Positions 7,079 to 12,632 of a stretch of 12,632 bases of DNA are shown here, in pieces; the stretch's first letter is position 1; every line of letters starts with the position of its first letter. The notes under the pieces were generated by a model. The model was not told the DNA's origin. It saw nothing but the letters and a program-made list of their open reading frames with translations, and ran no database searches. The DNA is from an uncultured Flavobacteriales bacterium. GTDB taxonomy: Bacteria; Bacteroidota; Bacteroidia; Palsa-965. The position numbers and the translations under genes are program-made. The stretch lies in the NCBI GenBank assembly GCA_946478675.1, contig CAMLEF010000100.1, forward strand, positions 1-12,632, given 5' to 3'.

Positions 7079-7216
7079 ATGTTTTCGCGCATTAAAAACA
7101 GGATTGAAGATTATTTCCTGGGCAGGATTCTCAGGAAGAATAAAACCGATCAGGTTCTTTCGTTGGATGAGGCGCGTAACTATTATTCCAAACTAGTACG
7201 ACAAAAGAAAAACTAA
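7079..7216 (+). CDS. Small basic protein of unknown function (45 aa)
   Basis: The ORF runs from ATG at 7079 to TAA at 7214-7216 and encodes a basic, soluble-looking 45-residue protein. It begins MFSRIKNRIEDYFLGRILRK, an amphipathic helix, and ends in a Lys/Arg-rich tail (LVRQKKN). I do not recognise it with certainty. The start is reminiscent of the N-terminal helix of some longer Bacteroidota DUF6913-type proteins as I recall them, which would make it a stand-alone or truncated version, but this is unverified. Support: an exact -7 element 5 bp upstream, a 26-bp gap to rimO on the same strand, and no competing reading frame. The very short leader is odd; if it is real, rimO may be the main product of this transcript. 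Confidence 0.45.
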   Translation: MFSRIKNRIEDYFLGRILRKNKTDQVLSLDEARNYYSKLVRQKKN

Positions 7217-7242
7217 TCGCCTGTTTGTCGTAATCTCTTTTC

Positions 7243-8556
7243 ATGAAAACAAAGACCCTCCGCAAGAATAAAGTCAACGTCGTAACGCTCGGCTGCTCCA
7301 AGAACATTTTCGATTCCGAAGTGCTCATGGGCCAGCTCAAAGCGAACAACTACGACGTCGAGCACGAGAGCAAACAGGATGATGCTTCCATCGTCATCAT
7401 CAACACGTGCGGCTTTATCGACAATGCGAAACAGGAAAGCATCGACACCATCCTGCAGTTCGTTGACGCGAAAGAGCAGGGCTTAGTCGAAAAAGTATAC
7501 GTCACCGGCTGCCTCAGCGAACGTTACCGCAACGATCTCGAAAAAGAAATTCCGGAAGTCGACGCCTGGTTCGGCACGCGTGATCTTCCGCGCATGCTGA
7601 AAACGCTCAAGGCCGATTACAAGCACGAGCTCATCGGCGAACGCATCCTCACCACGCCGCAGCATTTCGCTTACCTGAAAATTTCCGAAGGCTGCGACCG
7701 TCCGTGTTCCTTCTGCGCCATCCCGCTAATGCGCGGCAAACACATTTCCACACCGATCGAGCAGCTCGTCGCTCAGGCGCAGGGCCTCGTGAAGAACGGC
7801 ACGAAAGAGCTCATCCTCATCGCGCAGGATTCCACGTACTACGGCCTCGATATTTACGGCAAGCGCAACCTCGACGAGCTGATGCAAAAACTTTCGGAAG
7901 TGGACGGCCTCCGCTGGATGCGCCTGCATTACGCATTCCCCGCCGGTTTCCCCGAAGCCGCGCTCGACGTGATCCGCGACACGCCGAACATCTGCAAATA
8001 CATCGACATGCCGCTGCAGCACATCAGCGACAACATGCTGAAGAGCATGCGCCGCGGCACCACGAAACAAAAGACGATCGACATCGTCAACAAGATCCGC
8101 GACAAAGTGCCCGGCATCACGCTGCGCACGACGCTGATCACCGGCTATCCCGGCGAAACGCAAAAGGATCACGAAGAAATGCTGGAGTGGGTGGAGCAGA
8201 CGCGCTTCGATCGTCTCGGTGTGTTCACGTACTCGCACGAGGAAAACACGCATGCGCATTCGCTGCAGGACGACGTTCCCGCAGAAGTGAAGCAGGCGAG
8301 GGCGGAAGCGGTGATGGAAGTGCAGTCCGGCATTTCGTTCGACATCAACCAGCAGAAAGTCGGCAAGACGTACGACGTCATCTTCGATCGCAAAGAAGGC
8401 GAATACTTCATCGGCCGCACCGAATCGGATTCACCGGAAGTAGACAATGAAGTGCTCGTGAGCGCCAAAGACAGCTACGTGCGCATCGGTGATTTCTCGA
8501 AAGTGAAGATCGATCGCGCGGAAGAATTCGATTTGTACGGCACGGTAATTCCCTGA
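7243..8556 (+). CDS. rimO: Ribosomal protein S12 methylthiotransferase RimO
   Basis: This 437-aa radical-SAM enzyme adds a methylthio group to the conserved Asp of ribosomal protein S12. The N-terminal MTTase (UPF0004) domain (about 10-125) has three cluster cysteines, C18 (LGCSKN), C56 (NTCGFI) and C90 (TGCLSER). The radical SAM motif C151-x3-C155-x2-C158 (CDRPCSFC) binds the second 4Fe-4S cluster and SAM. The barrel extends to about 365, and the C-terminal TRAM-like domain (about 370-437) contacts the substrate. The LGCSKN form and overall length favour RimO over MiaB. The ribosomal neighbours agree: in many Bacteroidota rimO follows ftsY, and here it is 1.5 kb downstream. It is preceded by the 45-aa ORF (26 bp gap) and converges with the effector-like gene, leaving only 14 bp. 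Confidence 0.96.
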   Translation: MKTKTLRKNKVNVVTLGCSKNIFDSEVLMGQLKANNYDVEHESKQDDASIVIINTCGFIDNAKQESIDTILQFVDAKEQGLVEKVYVTGCLSERYRNDLEKEIPEVDAWFGTRDLPRMLKTLKADYKHELIGERILTTPQHFAYLKISEGCDRPCSFCAIPLMRGKHISTPIEQLVAQAQGLVKNGTKELILIAQDSTYYGLDIYGKRNLDELMQKLSEVDGLRWMRLHYAFPAGFPEAALDVIRDTPNICKYIDMPLQHISDNMLKSMRRGTTKQKTIDIVNKIRDKVPGITLRTTLITGYPGETQKDHEEMLEWVEQTRFDRLGVFTYSHEENTHAHSLQDDVPAEVKQARAEAVMEVQSGISFDINQQKVGKTYDVIFDRKEGEYFIGRTESDSPEVDNEVLVSAKDSYVRIGDFSKVKIDRAEEFDLYGTVIP

Positions 8557-8570
8557 TCGAAGCAACCGAT

Positions 8571-9878
8571 CTACCAGCCGAGCGCTTTTTGCGCGCCGTA
8601 AGCGAGACCGCCCGCCAGCAATCCCGCTCCCAGCGCCGGCAGCGATGCGATTCCCAGGATTCCTCCGCCGACGTATGCCGCAACGCCCAGTCCGATGGCT
8701 GCCGAACGAACCTTCTGCACGGCAGGATTAGACGAAACCGCCATCTTGCCGAGTTGTCCCAGCAGCCAGCCACGGATCTGCCATTTCCCGGTCGTAATAT
8801 CCGTCGACGCATCTTTCAGCCATTTGTGCGCGCCGCCGTATTTTTTCACGAAGTCTGTGCGGTAATACACCATGAGCCGGCCGATGTTGCCGGTGTTCCA
8901 GAATAATTTAGGCGCGTTGCCGTCATCGGTTGCTACGATCCGCGCAATGTCGAACAGGAAATATTGCGTGAGGTCTTTCAGCGCTGAATTGAGCTGCCTC
9001 GGATCTTTGGTATTCTTCTCCAGCGAATCACCGGTACGCAGGTACAGGTCGATGTAATGCTGCCCCCGCTGACTCACGCCGCCGGAAAGGCTTTTCGCAA
9101 GATTGACGTGATCGCGCTGGCGTTTCCGTCCTTTGCCGGTCTTCTCCTTGTCGGTGGGAAATTTAGCAATGGTAGCGCCGAGCGGATTTTTATTGTGTTC
9201 ATTCACTTCGTCGAGCGATTCGTGGTGAGCGTTGCTGCCGATGGTCGCTTTTGTACCGTGTTCGATGGTGCCCATGCGAAGCGATGAAAGTGAATGCACG
9301 CCGATCTCGTGGTTGAACATGCCGAGCAGGTCGCCAAGCGATGCTTTTTCGAGATACCACTTGTTCAGCTGCACACCGATATCGCCTTCGGTTCCCGGGT
9401 ACGTTTTAGAACCTTTGTGGTGATTCCACGCCGGCGACATTTCTCCGTCGTTGATGATCTCGATGCTGATGGTATTTTTCGGGAACAGATCACCGATCGC
9501 ATCTTCGATCAGCATCGCGAGCGCATGCAGCTTTTGCATCGCTTTTTCATTTCCCTTGCCCAGCTTTGTTTTCGCATCTTTTTCGAGCGCTACTTTCATC
9601 AGCTGTACAGTACCCGAAGCATTCGTCGAATGAACTTGTCGCTGCACGGGTGCCGTGTGTTGCAGCGCCTGCTGTCCCATCGTGTCGGCTTCCTGTTCAA
9701 GATGCGATTCATCGTTCACGGGAACGGGCGCCGTTTTTTGCTGAAGAGGCGCCGTCGTCACTTTCACTTTCCGCTGCGTGGTTTGCGGACGGTTGTCGAC
9801 GAGCGAATGGCCCGCAGTACTCTTCTGCTTCGGCAAGGAAGCGGGCGTTGACGAACGATGCTGCGGAGAGAAGTGCAT
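8571..9878 (-). CDS. Putative eCIS-associated effector with HExxxH metallopeptidase-like motif
   Basis: This 435-aa protein (ATG at 9878, TAG at 8571) begins with a basic, Ser/Thr/Gln-rich, apparently disordered region. It carries SLVDNRPQTTQRK (25-37), NDESHLEQEADTMGQQ (55-70) and VQLM (91-94). From memory, these phrases are typical of cargo leaders of extracellular contractile injection systems in Bacteroidota and relatives. The following domain (about 95-350) has F-N-H-E-I-G-V-H (188-195), an HExxxH zinc-type motif with H219, H220, H257 and H274 as possible further ligands. The C-terminus (about 391-430) is a Gly/Ala/Leu-rich hydrophobic segment, possibly membrane-inserting. There is no DUF4157 HExxH domain. 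No eCIS structural genes are in the window, so it may be an orphan cargo. A TTG-initiated extension to 9944 runs through the -7 element and is rejected. The family of the catalytic domain is not recognised; protease activity is inference. Confidence 0.6.
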   Translation of the reverse strand: MHFSPQHRSSTPASLPKQKSTAGHSLVDNRPQTTQRKVKVTTAPLQQKTAPVPVNDESHLEQEADTMGQQALQHTAPVQRQVHSTNASGTVQLMKVALEKDAKTKLGKGNEKAMQKLHALAMLIEDAIGDLFPKNTISIEIINDGEMSPAWNHHKGSKTYPGTEGDIGVQLNKWYLEKASLGDLLGMFNHEIGVHSLSSLRMGTIEHGTKATIGSNAHHESLDEVNEHNKNPLGATIAKFPTDKEKTGKGRKRQRDHVNLAKSLSGGVSQRGQHYIDLYLRTGDSLEKNTKDPRQLNSALKDLTQYFLFDIARIVATDDGNAPKLFWNTGNIGRLMVYYRTDFVKKYGGAHKWLKDASTDITTGKWQIRGWLLGQLGKMAVSSNPAVQKVRSAAIGLGVAAYVGGGILGIASLPALGAGLLAGGLAYGAQKALGW

Positions 9879-9930
9879 GAGGTTGGAGTTAACCGGAAAC
9901 AAGCGGGCAGTCGTTTTCCGAATTTTATTG

Positions 9931-9961
9931 AAAATGTATTGCAAATCCCTGATTGTTCAAA
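9931..9961 (-). promoter_or_regulatory. Minus-strand promoter of the effector-like gene
   Basis: On the minus strand, TTTG (9961-9958) is followed after 19 nt by TACATTTT (9938-9931), one base off TAnnTTTG. This predicts a start near 9925 and a leader of about 46 nt to the ATG at 9878. It makes the TTG at 9944 upstream of the transcript start and therefore unusable. Confidence 0.6.
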
Positions 9962-10020
9962 AAATAAGAAGGAATAAATTAAAAATTGATGCTTTTGTTT
10001 TATTGACAATTTATTTGAAA

Positions 10021-10028
10021 TAGGTTTG
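10021..10028 (+). promoter_or_regulatory. -7 element of the 10053 gene pair
   Basis: TAGGTTTG is an exact TAnnTTTG. TTTG at 9994-9997 (23 nt) and TTG at 10003-10005 (15 nt) are the nearest -33 candidates, neither at ideal distance. It lies in the AT-rich region shared with the divergent effector promoter. Confidence 0.6.
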
Positions 10029-10052
10029 AAGCTCACCCGCTAAACCAAACCT

Positions 10053-11288
10053 ATGTCCATTACACTCGAAACCCTGCAATCGCTGGCGAGCTCGTTCAGC
10101 GTGATCAGCAGCAGCTCCGGTCAGGTGTCGCCCGGCAAACCCGTCAACCTGAAGCTCACGCCTTCGACGCTCGATCTGAAAATTTCGGATATCGTGCCCG
10201 CCGATCTTGATCTCACCTGGATCTCGAAGGATGTCCGCTTCAAAAATTTCGGCGTCGAATCACTTTTTGGAAACACCGATTTCGATCCCACGCAGATCGG
10301 GGCCATTCTCGAAGGAGGAATGCCGGCGCGCGTTCCCGTCATCTCCGGCATCGTCGGCAGCTTCACCGATCTCACCGGCATTCCCGGCGCTTTATCGCAG
10401 CTGCGCGGATCGTTCCCGGTCGTGATGGATGTGCCCATCCGCGTATCCGTCAGCTGGAGCGTGCACGATGCATCCGGCGCCACAGTGACTTCCGGTTTTA
10501 CCGCCGTTCCTGCAGCGCTGAACACCACGGAAATTTCCATTTCGTTCGATCCCGTGATCGTCGAGCTGACGAACTCGGCAAGTGTGCCGACCGTTACGCT
10601 GTTCGTGCGCGCAAGTGTGACACTGACGGCCGGTTCGACTACGCACACGTTCGATCTTCCCGATGTGCCGTTTACGAATCCGGCGATTGCGATCCCGACG
10701 GTGATGGTTTATTTCCTGCATTCGAACTTTGCTGCGTCGGATGGCGATGATGAAGGCGCAGCGTTTATCGTGGTGCCGAACAATTCGCCGCTGCAGAGTT
10801 TATCGCAATTGCAGAGCCTGCTGAATACATTGGAGTCGACCATTTCCAGCGTGTCGTCGGTCGCCAACCTCGCTGCGTTCCTGCTGGGCCTCGATGCACT
10901 TTCGAGCGCGCTCGCTGCACAGCCGCACGTGCAGTTCCGTCGCGCCAACGCCAATAACAAGATCAACAACTTCAACGACATCACGCTCATCCAGCGCGCC
11001 TGGTACGAGAACGATACGGAAGCGGAAGATGAGCTCAGCTCGTTCATCTTCATCGGGCCGGTGCGCAAAACGGTCGAATGTTTCAATGACCGCGACACGG
11101 ACACAGGCGAAGGACAGTTCAACGTCACGATCGGCGACAAGCTGTTTGCCTTCTGCACGAACCTGCATTCCGCAGCGCCAACATCAGGCCCCGACGGTGG
11201 CGAGCTCAGCGTAATCCATACGCCGCCGGGTGGTTGGTTCAATCCCGATACGTTCGGCGATGAACTCTCATCGATGCATTTCCAATGA
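10053..11288 (+). CDS. Hypothetical protein, β-rich, coupled to the 85-aa gene
   Basis: I do not recognise this 411-aa protein. There is no signal peptide or clear membrane segment, so it is probably cytoplasmic or exported by a non-Sec route. Residues 30-220 alternate polar and hydrophobic residues with many Val/Thr/Ser (for example VPIRVSVSWSVHD, 127-139), consistent with one or two β-sandwich domains. Residues 246-290 (LQSLSQLQSLLNTLESTIS and on) form an amphipathic helical stretch. The C-terminal part (about 290-411) holds only two Cys (C343, C368) and an acidic DRDTDTGEGQ segment (346-355). The ATG at 10053 lies 25 bp after a perfect -7 element. It overlaps the next gene by 4 bp (ATGA), so the two are translationally coupled. 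It is divergent from the effector-like gene and may be functionally linked, but that is inference. Confidence 0.75.
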   Translation: MSITLETLQSLASSFSVISSSSGQVSPGKPVNLKLTPSTLDLKISDIVPADLDLTWISKDVRFKNFGVESLFGNTDFDPTQIGAILEGGMPARVPVISGIVGSFTDLTGIPGALSQLRGSFPVVMDVPIRVSVSWSVHDASGATVTSGFTAVPAALNTTEISISFDPVIVELTNSASVPTVTLFVRASVTLTAGSTTHTFDLPDVPFTNPAIAIPTVMVYFLHSNFAASDGDDEGAAFIVVPNNSPLQSLSQLQSLLNTLESTISSVSSVANLAAFLLGLDALSSALAAQPHVQFRRANANNKINNFNDITLIQRAWYENDTEAEDELSSFIFIGPVRKTVECFNDRDTDTGEGQFNVTIGDKLFAFCTNLHSAAPTSGPDGGELSVIHTPPGGWFNPDTFGDELSSMHFQ

Positions 11289-11542
11289 GCGGTTCGCTGC
11301 AGATCATTATTCCGCCGCTGCTCCGGAAGCTTGCCGGTTGGTCGATCCGATCGGGAAGCTTTTCGGCGCCGGTGGGAGATGCGCCGGTGATCTTTCCTGA
11401 GGGAATGCACGACGTAGAAATCGTCGCCGATTACCAGGGAGCAGATGCAAAAGGAAAAGCGGTGCTTCGGCTGAACGTCTGGATCGCCGCAGAAGGCGTA
11501 ACCTCCGTGAGGCTGCCGTTGGATTTTCTTCCGCAGAACTGA
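11285..11542 (+). CDS. Hypothetical protein (85 aa), translationally coupled
   Basis: This 85-aa protein is unrecognised. Its ATG overlaps the TGA of the 411-aa gene (ATGA, 11285-11288), so ribosomes ending the first gene can restart here. That supports both the start and a shared role, for example partners made in fixed ratio. The N-terminus is moderately hydrophobic and basic (LQIIIPPLLRKLAGW, 5-19) but lacks a clear cleavage site. The rest reads as a small β-rich domain (MHDVEIVADYQGAD, 41-54; GKAVLRLNVWIAAEGVTSVRL, 57-77). Nothing suggests a classical toxin or antitoxin beyond size and coupling. Confidence 0.72.
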   Translation: MSGSLQIIIPPLLRKLAGWSIRSGSFSAPVGDAPVIFPEGMHDVEIVADYQGADAKGKAVLRLNVWIAAEGVTSVRLPLDFLPQN

Positions 11543-11586
11543 GAAAGGCGTTCAGGCCGGTAAGCAAAGCAGTTGTCGTAATTCAC

Positions 11587-11594
11587 TACATTTG
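11587..11594 (+). promoter_or_regulatory. -7 element of the T9SS-protein gene
   Basis: TACATTTG is an exact TAnnTTTG. An ATG at 11597 sits 2 bp downstream, too close to be in the message, so the ATG at 11615 is the start. No good -33 is seen 19-21 nt upstream. Confidence 0.65.
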
Positions 11595-11614
11595 AGATGC
11601 GCCCCCAGCACCTC

Positions 11615-12478
11615 ATGAAACAACTTACGCTACTCTTCGCGCTCTTCCTGCTGGGAATCGTTCCTGCTTTTGCGCAAACCACCATCACCTGCGACAGCAT
11701 CCTGCAAACGTCGACCTGCGCGGGCGGCAACGTCGTTGTGCCGTTCAGCTACACGGGCAACTTCCCGTTCGGCAATACGTTCACCGCACAGCTTTCGAAC
11801 GGTTTCGGGCAATTCACCGCGCCGGTCAACATCGGCAGCACGCTTCTTTATTTCAACGGCAGCGGCATCATCTTCGCCACAATTCCGGCGAGCGCCAACT
11901 TCAGTCTGTTCTACCGCGTGCGTGTCATCTCATCGAATCCGCAGGACACGAGCAACACGAGCCCGAACACGCTCATCGTAACGCAGATCGCGCAGCTGAA
12001 CCAGGTCATCGCGAATCCCGGCGACTCGGCTTGTCCCGGTGATACGATCAATCTTTTCGCGCTGAATTTTGCGAACTCGTATTCCTGGAGCACCGGCGAT
12101 ACGACGAACAGCATTAACGTCACGCAATCCGGCGTGTACTCCGTCACTACGACCGATGCGCTCGGTTGCGAAAGCACCGCTTACGACACCGTGTTCATCG
12201 ATCCTTCCGTCTGCGCCGGCATTGCCGAAACCGATCTTTCTTCTTCACTCACGCTTTCCCCGAATCCTGCAGCGGAACATCTCACGATCCGTTTCAACGC
12301 CAGCTTCGGCAACAACACAACGCTGCTGCTTTCCGACGCGCTCGGAAAAGAAGTGCTGCGCACAAAACTGCAAAGCGATCAGCAGGAATTGAACGTCGCG
12401 GAATTGCCCGCAGGAATTTATTTCCTCCGCATCAGCGACGGCGATTTCTTCGCAGTTAAGAAAGTGATGGTAGAATAA
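11615..12478 (+). CDS. Secreted protein with T9SS type A sorting domain
   Basis: This 287-aa protein has a clear Sec signal peptide (MKQLTLLFALFLLGIVPAFA, cut after residue 20, AFA|Q). The Cys-containing middle region (about 21-205) includes an Ig/PKD-like segment YSWSTGDTTNSINVTQSGVY (156-175) followed by DALGCES, as in many surface proteins of this phylum. The C-terminal T9SS sorting domain (about 212-287) opens with LSPNPAAEHLTI (214-225) and closes with ELPAGIYFLRISDG and KKVMVE. It directs the exported protein through the type IX machinery to the cell surface or medium. No enzymatic domain is seen; a structural or adhesin-like role is plausible. The start is set at 11615, because the ATG at 11597 adjoins the -7 element and because this gives a proper signal peptide. 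It is on the same strand as the coupled pair, 73 bp away, but with its own promoter element. Confidence 0.88.
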   Translation: MKQLTLLFALFLLGIVPAFAQTTITCDSILQTSTCAGGNVVVPFSYTGNFPFGNTFTAQLSNGFGQFTAPVNIGSTLLYFNGSGIIFATIPASANFSLFYRVRVISSNPQDTSNTSPNTLIVTQIAQLNQVIANPGDSACPGDTINLFALNFANSYSWSTGDTTNSINVTQSGVYSVTTTDALGCESTAYDTVFIDPSVCAGIAETDLSSSLTLSPNPAAEHLTIRFNASFGNNTTLLLSDALGKEVLRTKLQSDQQELNVAELPAGIYFLRISDGDFFAVKKVMVE

Positions 12479-12506
12479 TTTTCGCCAGTTAGATTCCAAC
12501 AAATAG

Positions 12507-12533
12507 AATCCGCGCAATCTGCGTAATCCGTGG
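12507..12533. repeat. 9-bp tandem repeat in the 3' intergenic region
   Basis: Three contiguous units AATCCGCGC, AATCTGCGT and AATCCGTGG (12507-12533) lie between the T9SS gene and the window end. Similar short AATCYGCG arrays are, as I recall, common between Bacteroidota genes. The rest of 12479-12632 shows no supportable gene. Confidence 0.6.
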
Positions 12534-12537
12534 CAGA

Positions 12538-12562
12538 ATTTCTTTGCAATTAAGAAGGTGAT
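12538..12562. repeat. Degenerate second copy of the T9SS gene 3' end
   Basis: This 25-bp stretch matches 12444-12468 in the T9SS gene at 22 of 25 bases. In frame, the gene copy reads FFAVKKVM and this one FFAIKKVI. It is a partial direct repeat, possibly a remnant of a duplicated sorting-domain end. Confidence 0.5.
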
Positions 12563-12632
12563 AACGCTGCAATTAGCGAAGAAACAATGCAGTTCTTTTT
12601 TCGCCATCGATTACAGTGTGTTGCTGGCCCTT

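Noticed and set aside
7704..8450. Plus-strand 248-aa ORF within rimO in another frame
   Set aside because: Arg/His/Ala-rich out-of-frame reading of a well conserved rimO; shadow ORF.
8555..8571. GATCG/CGATC inverted repeat between rimO and the convergent effector gene as a bidirectional terminator
   Set aside because: Only 5 bp with a 7-nt loop, overlapping both stop codons and without T-runs; too weak to call.
11285..11542. 85-aa coupled ORF as an antitoxin or immunity protein
   Set aside because: Size and coupling alone are not evidence; no antitoxin fold or motif was visible and the partner is not toxin-like.
12245..12607. Minus-strand ORF (120 aa) at the window end
   Set aside because: Antisense to the T9SS sorting domain; its apparent internal similarity comes from the 25-bp duplication.
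1..12632. CRISPR arrays, tRNA or rRNA genes, insertion sequences, attachment sites
   Set aside because: None seen: the only repeats are short 7-, 9- and 10-bp arrays without spacers, and no transposase, integrase or cloverleaf-like sequence was found by eye.

Overview
The window reads as a chromosomal segment of an uncultured or little-studied Bacteroidota (Chitinophagales/Sphingobacteriales-like). This rests on five things seen in the sequence: near-exact Bacteroidota promoters (TTTG/TTG, about 19-20 nt, then TAnnTTTG) upstream of several genes; start codons without a clear Shine-Dalgarno; a type IX secretion sorting domain; the small DUF4295 protein; and remnants of the rpmB-rpmG-DUF4295-ftsY-rimO neighbourhood known from this phylum. 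Assignment is from sequence reading only.

Layout. (1) 1-2194: the 3' end of an SGNH/GDSL hydrolase and a complete MBOAT O-acyltransferase, an AlgI-type pair for O-acetylating an exported polymer. (2) 2195-8556: a housekeeping block with rpmB (L28), a secreted or membrane-anchored Xaa-Pro aminopeptidase, rpmG (L33), the 51-aa DUF4295 protein, a terminator-like hairpin, ftsY, a GNAT acetyltransferase, a DUF488 protein, an unrecognised 45-aa ORF and rimO. The peptidase splits rpmB from rpmG; the GNAT, DUF488 and 45-aa genes split ftsY from rimO. (3) 8571-11542: an accessory module. On the minus strand is a 435-aa protein whose N-terminus looks like the cargo leader of extracellular contractile injection systems (eCIS), with an HEIGVH (HExxxH) motif and a Gly/Ala-rich hydrophobic tail. 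It is transcribed divergently from two unrecognised, translationally coupled genes (411 and 85 aa). (4) 11615-12478: a secreted protein with a T9SS C-terminal domain, followed by non-coding DNA holding short tandem repeats and a degenerate second copy of the end of that gene.

How the genes work together. The ribosomal proteins, FtsY (membrane targeting of ribosomes) and RimO (modification of ribosomal protein S12) form a translation and protein-export core. The SGNH/MBOAT pair and the T9SS protein act at the envelope. The part most likely to be undescribed is the divergent module at 8571-11542: a predicted eCIS-type metallo-effector opposite a coupled gene pair of unknown function. Several extended reading frames start at TTG or ATG codons inside or just beside -7 elements, so the starts of rpmG, ftsY, the effector and the T9SS protein are set downstream here.
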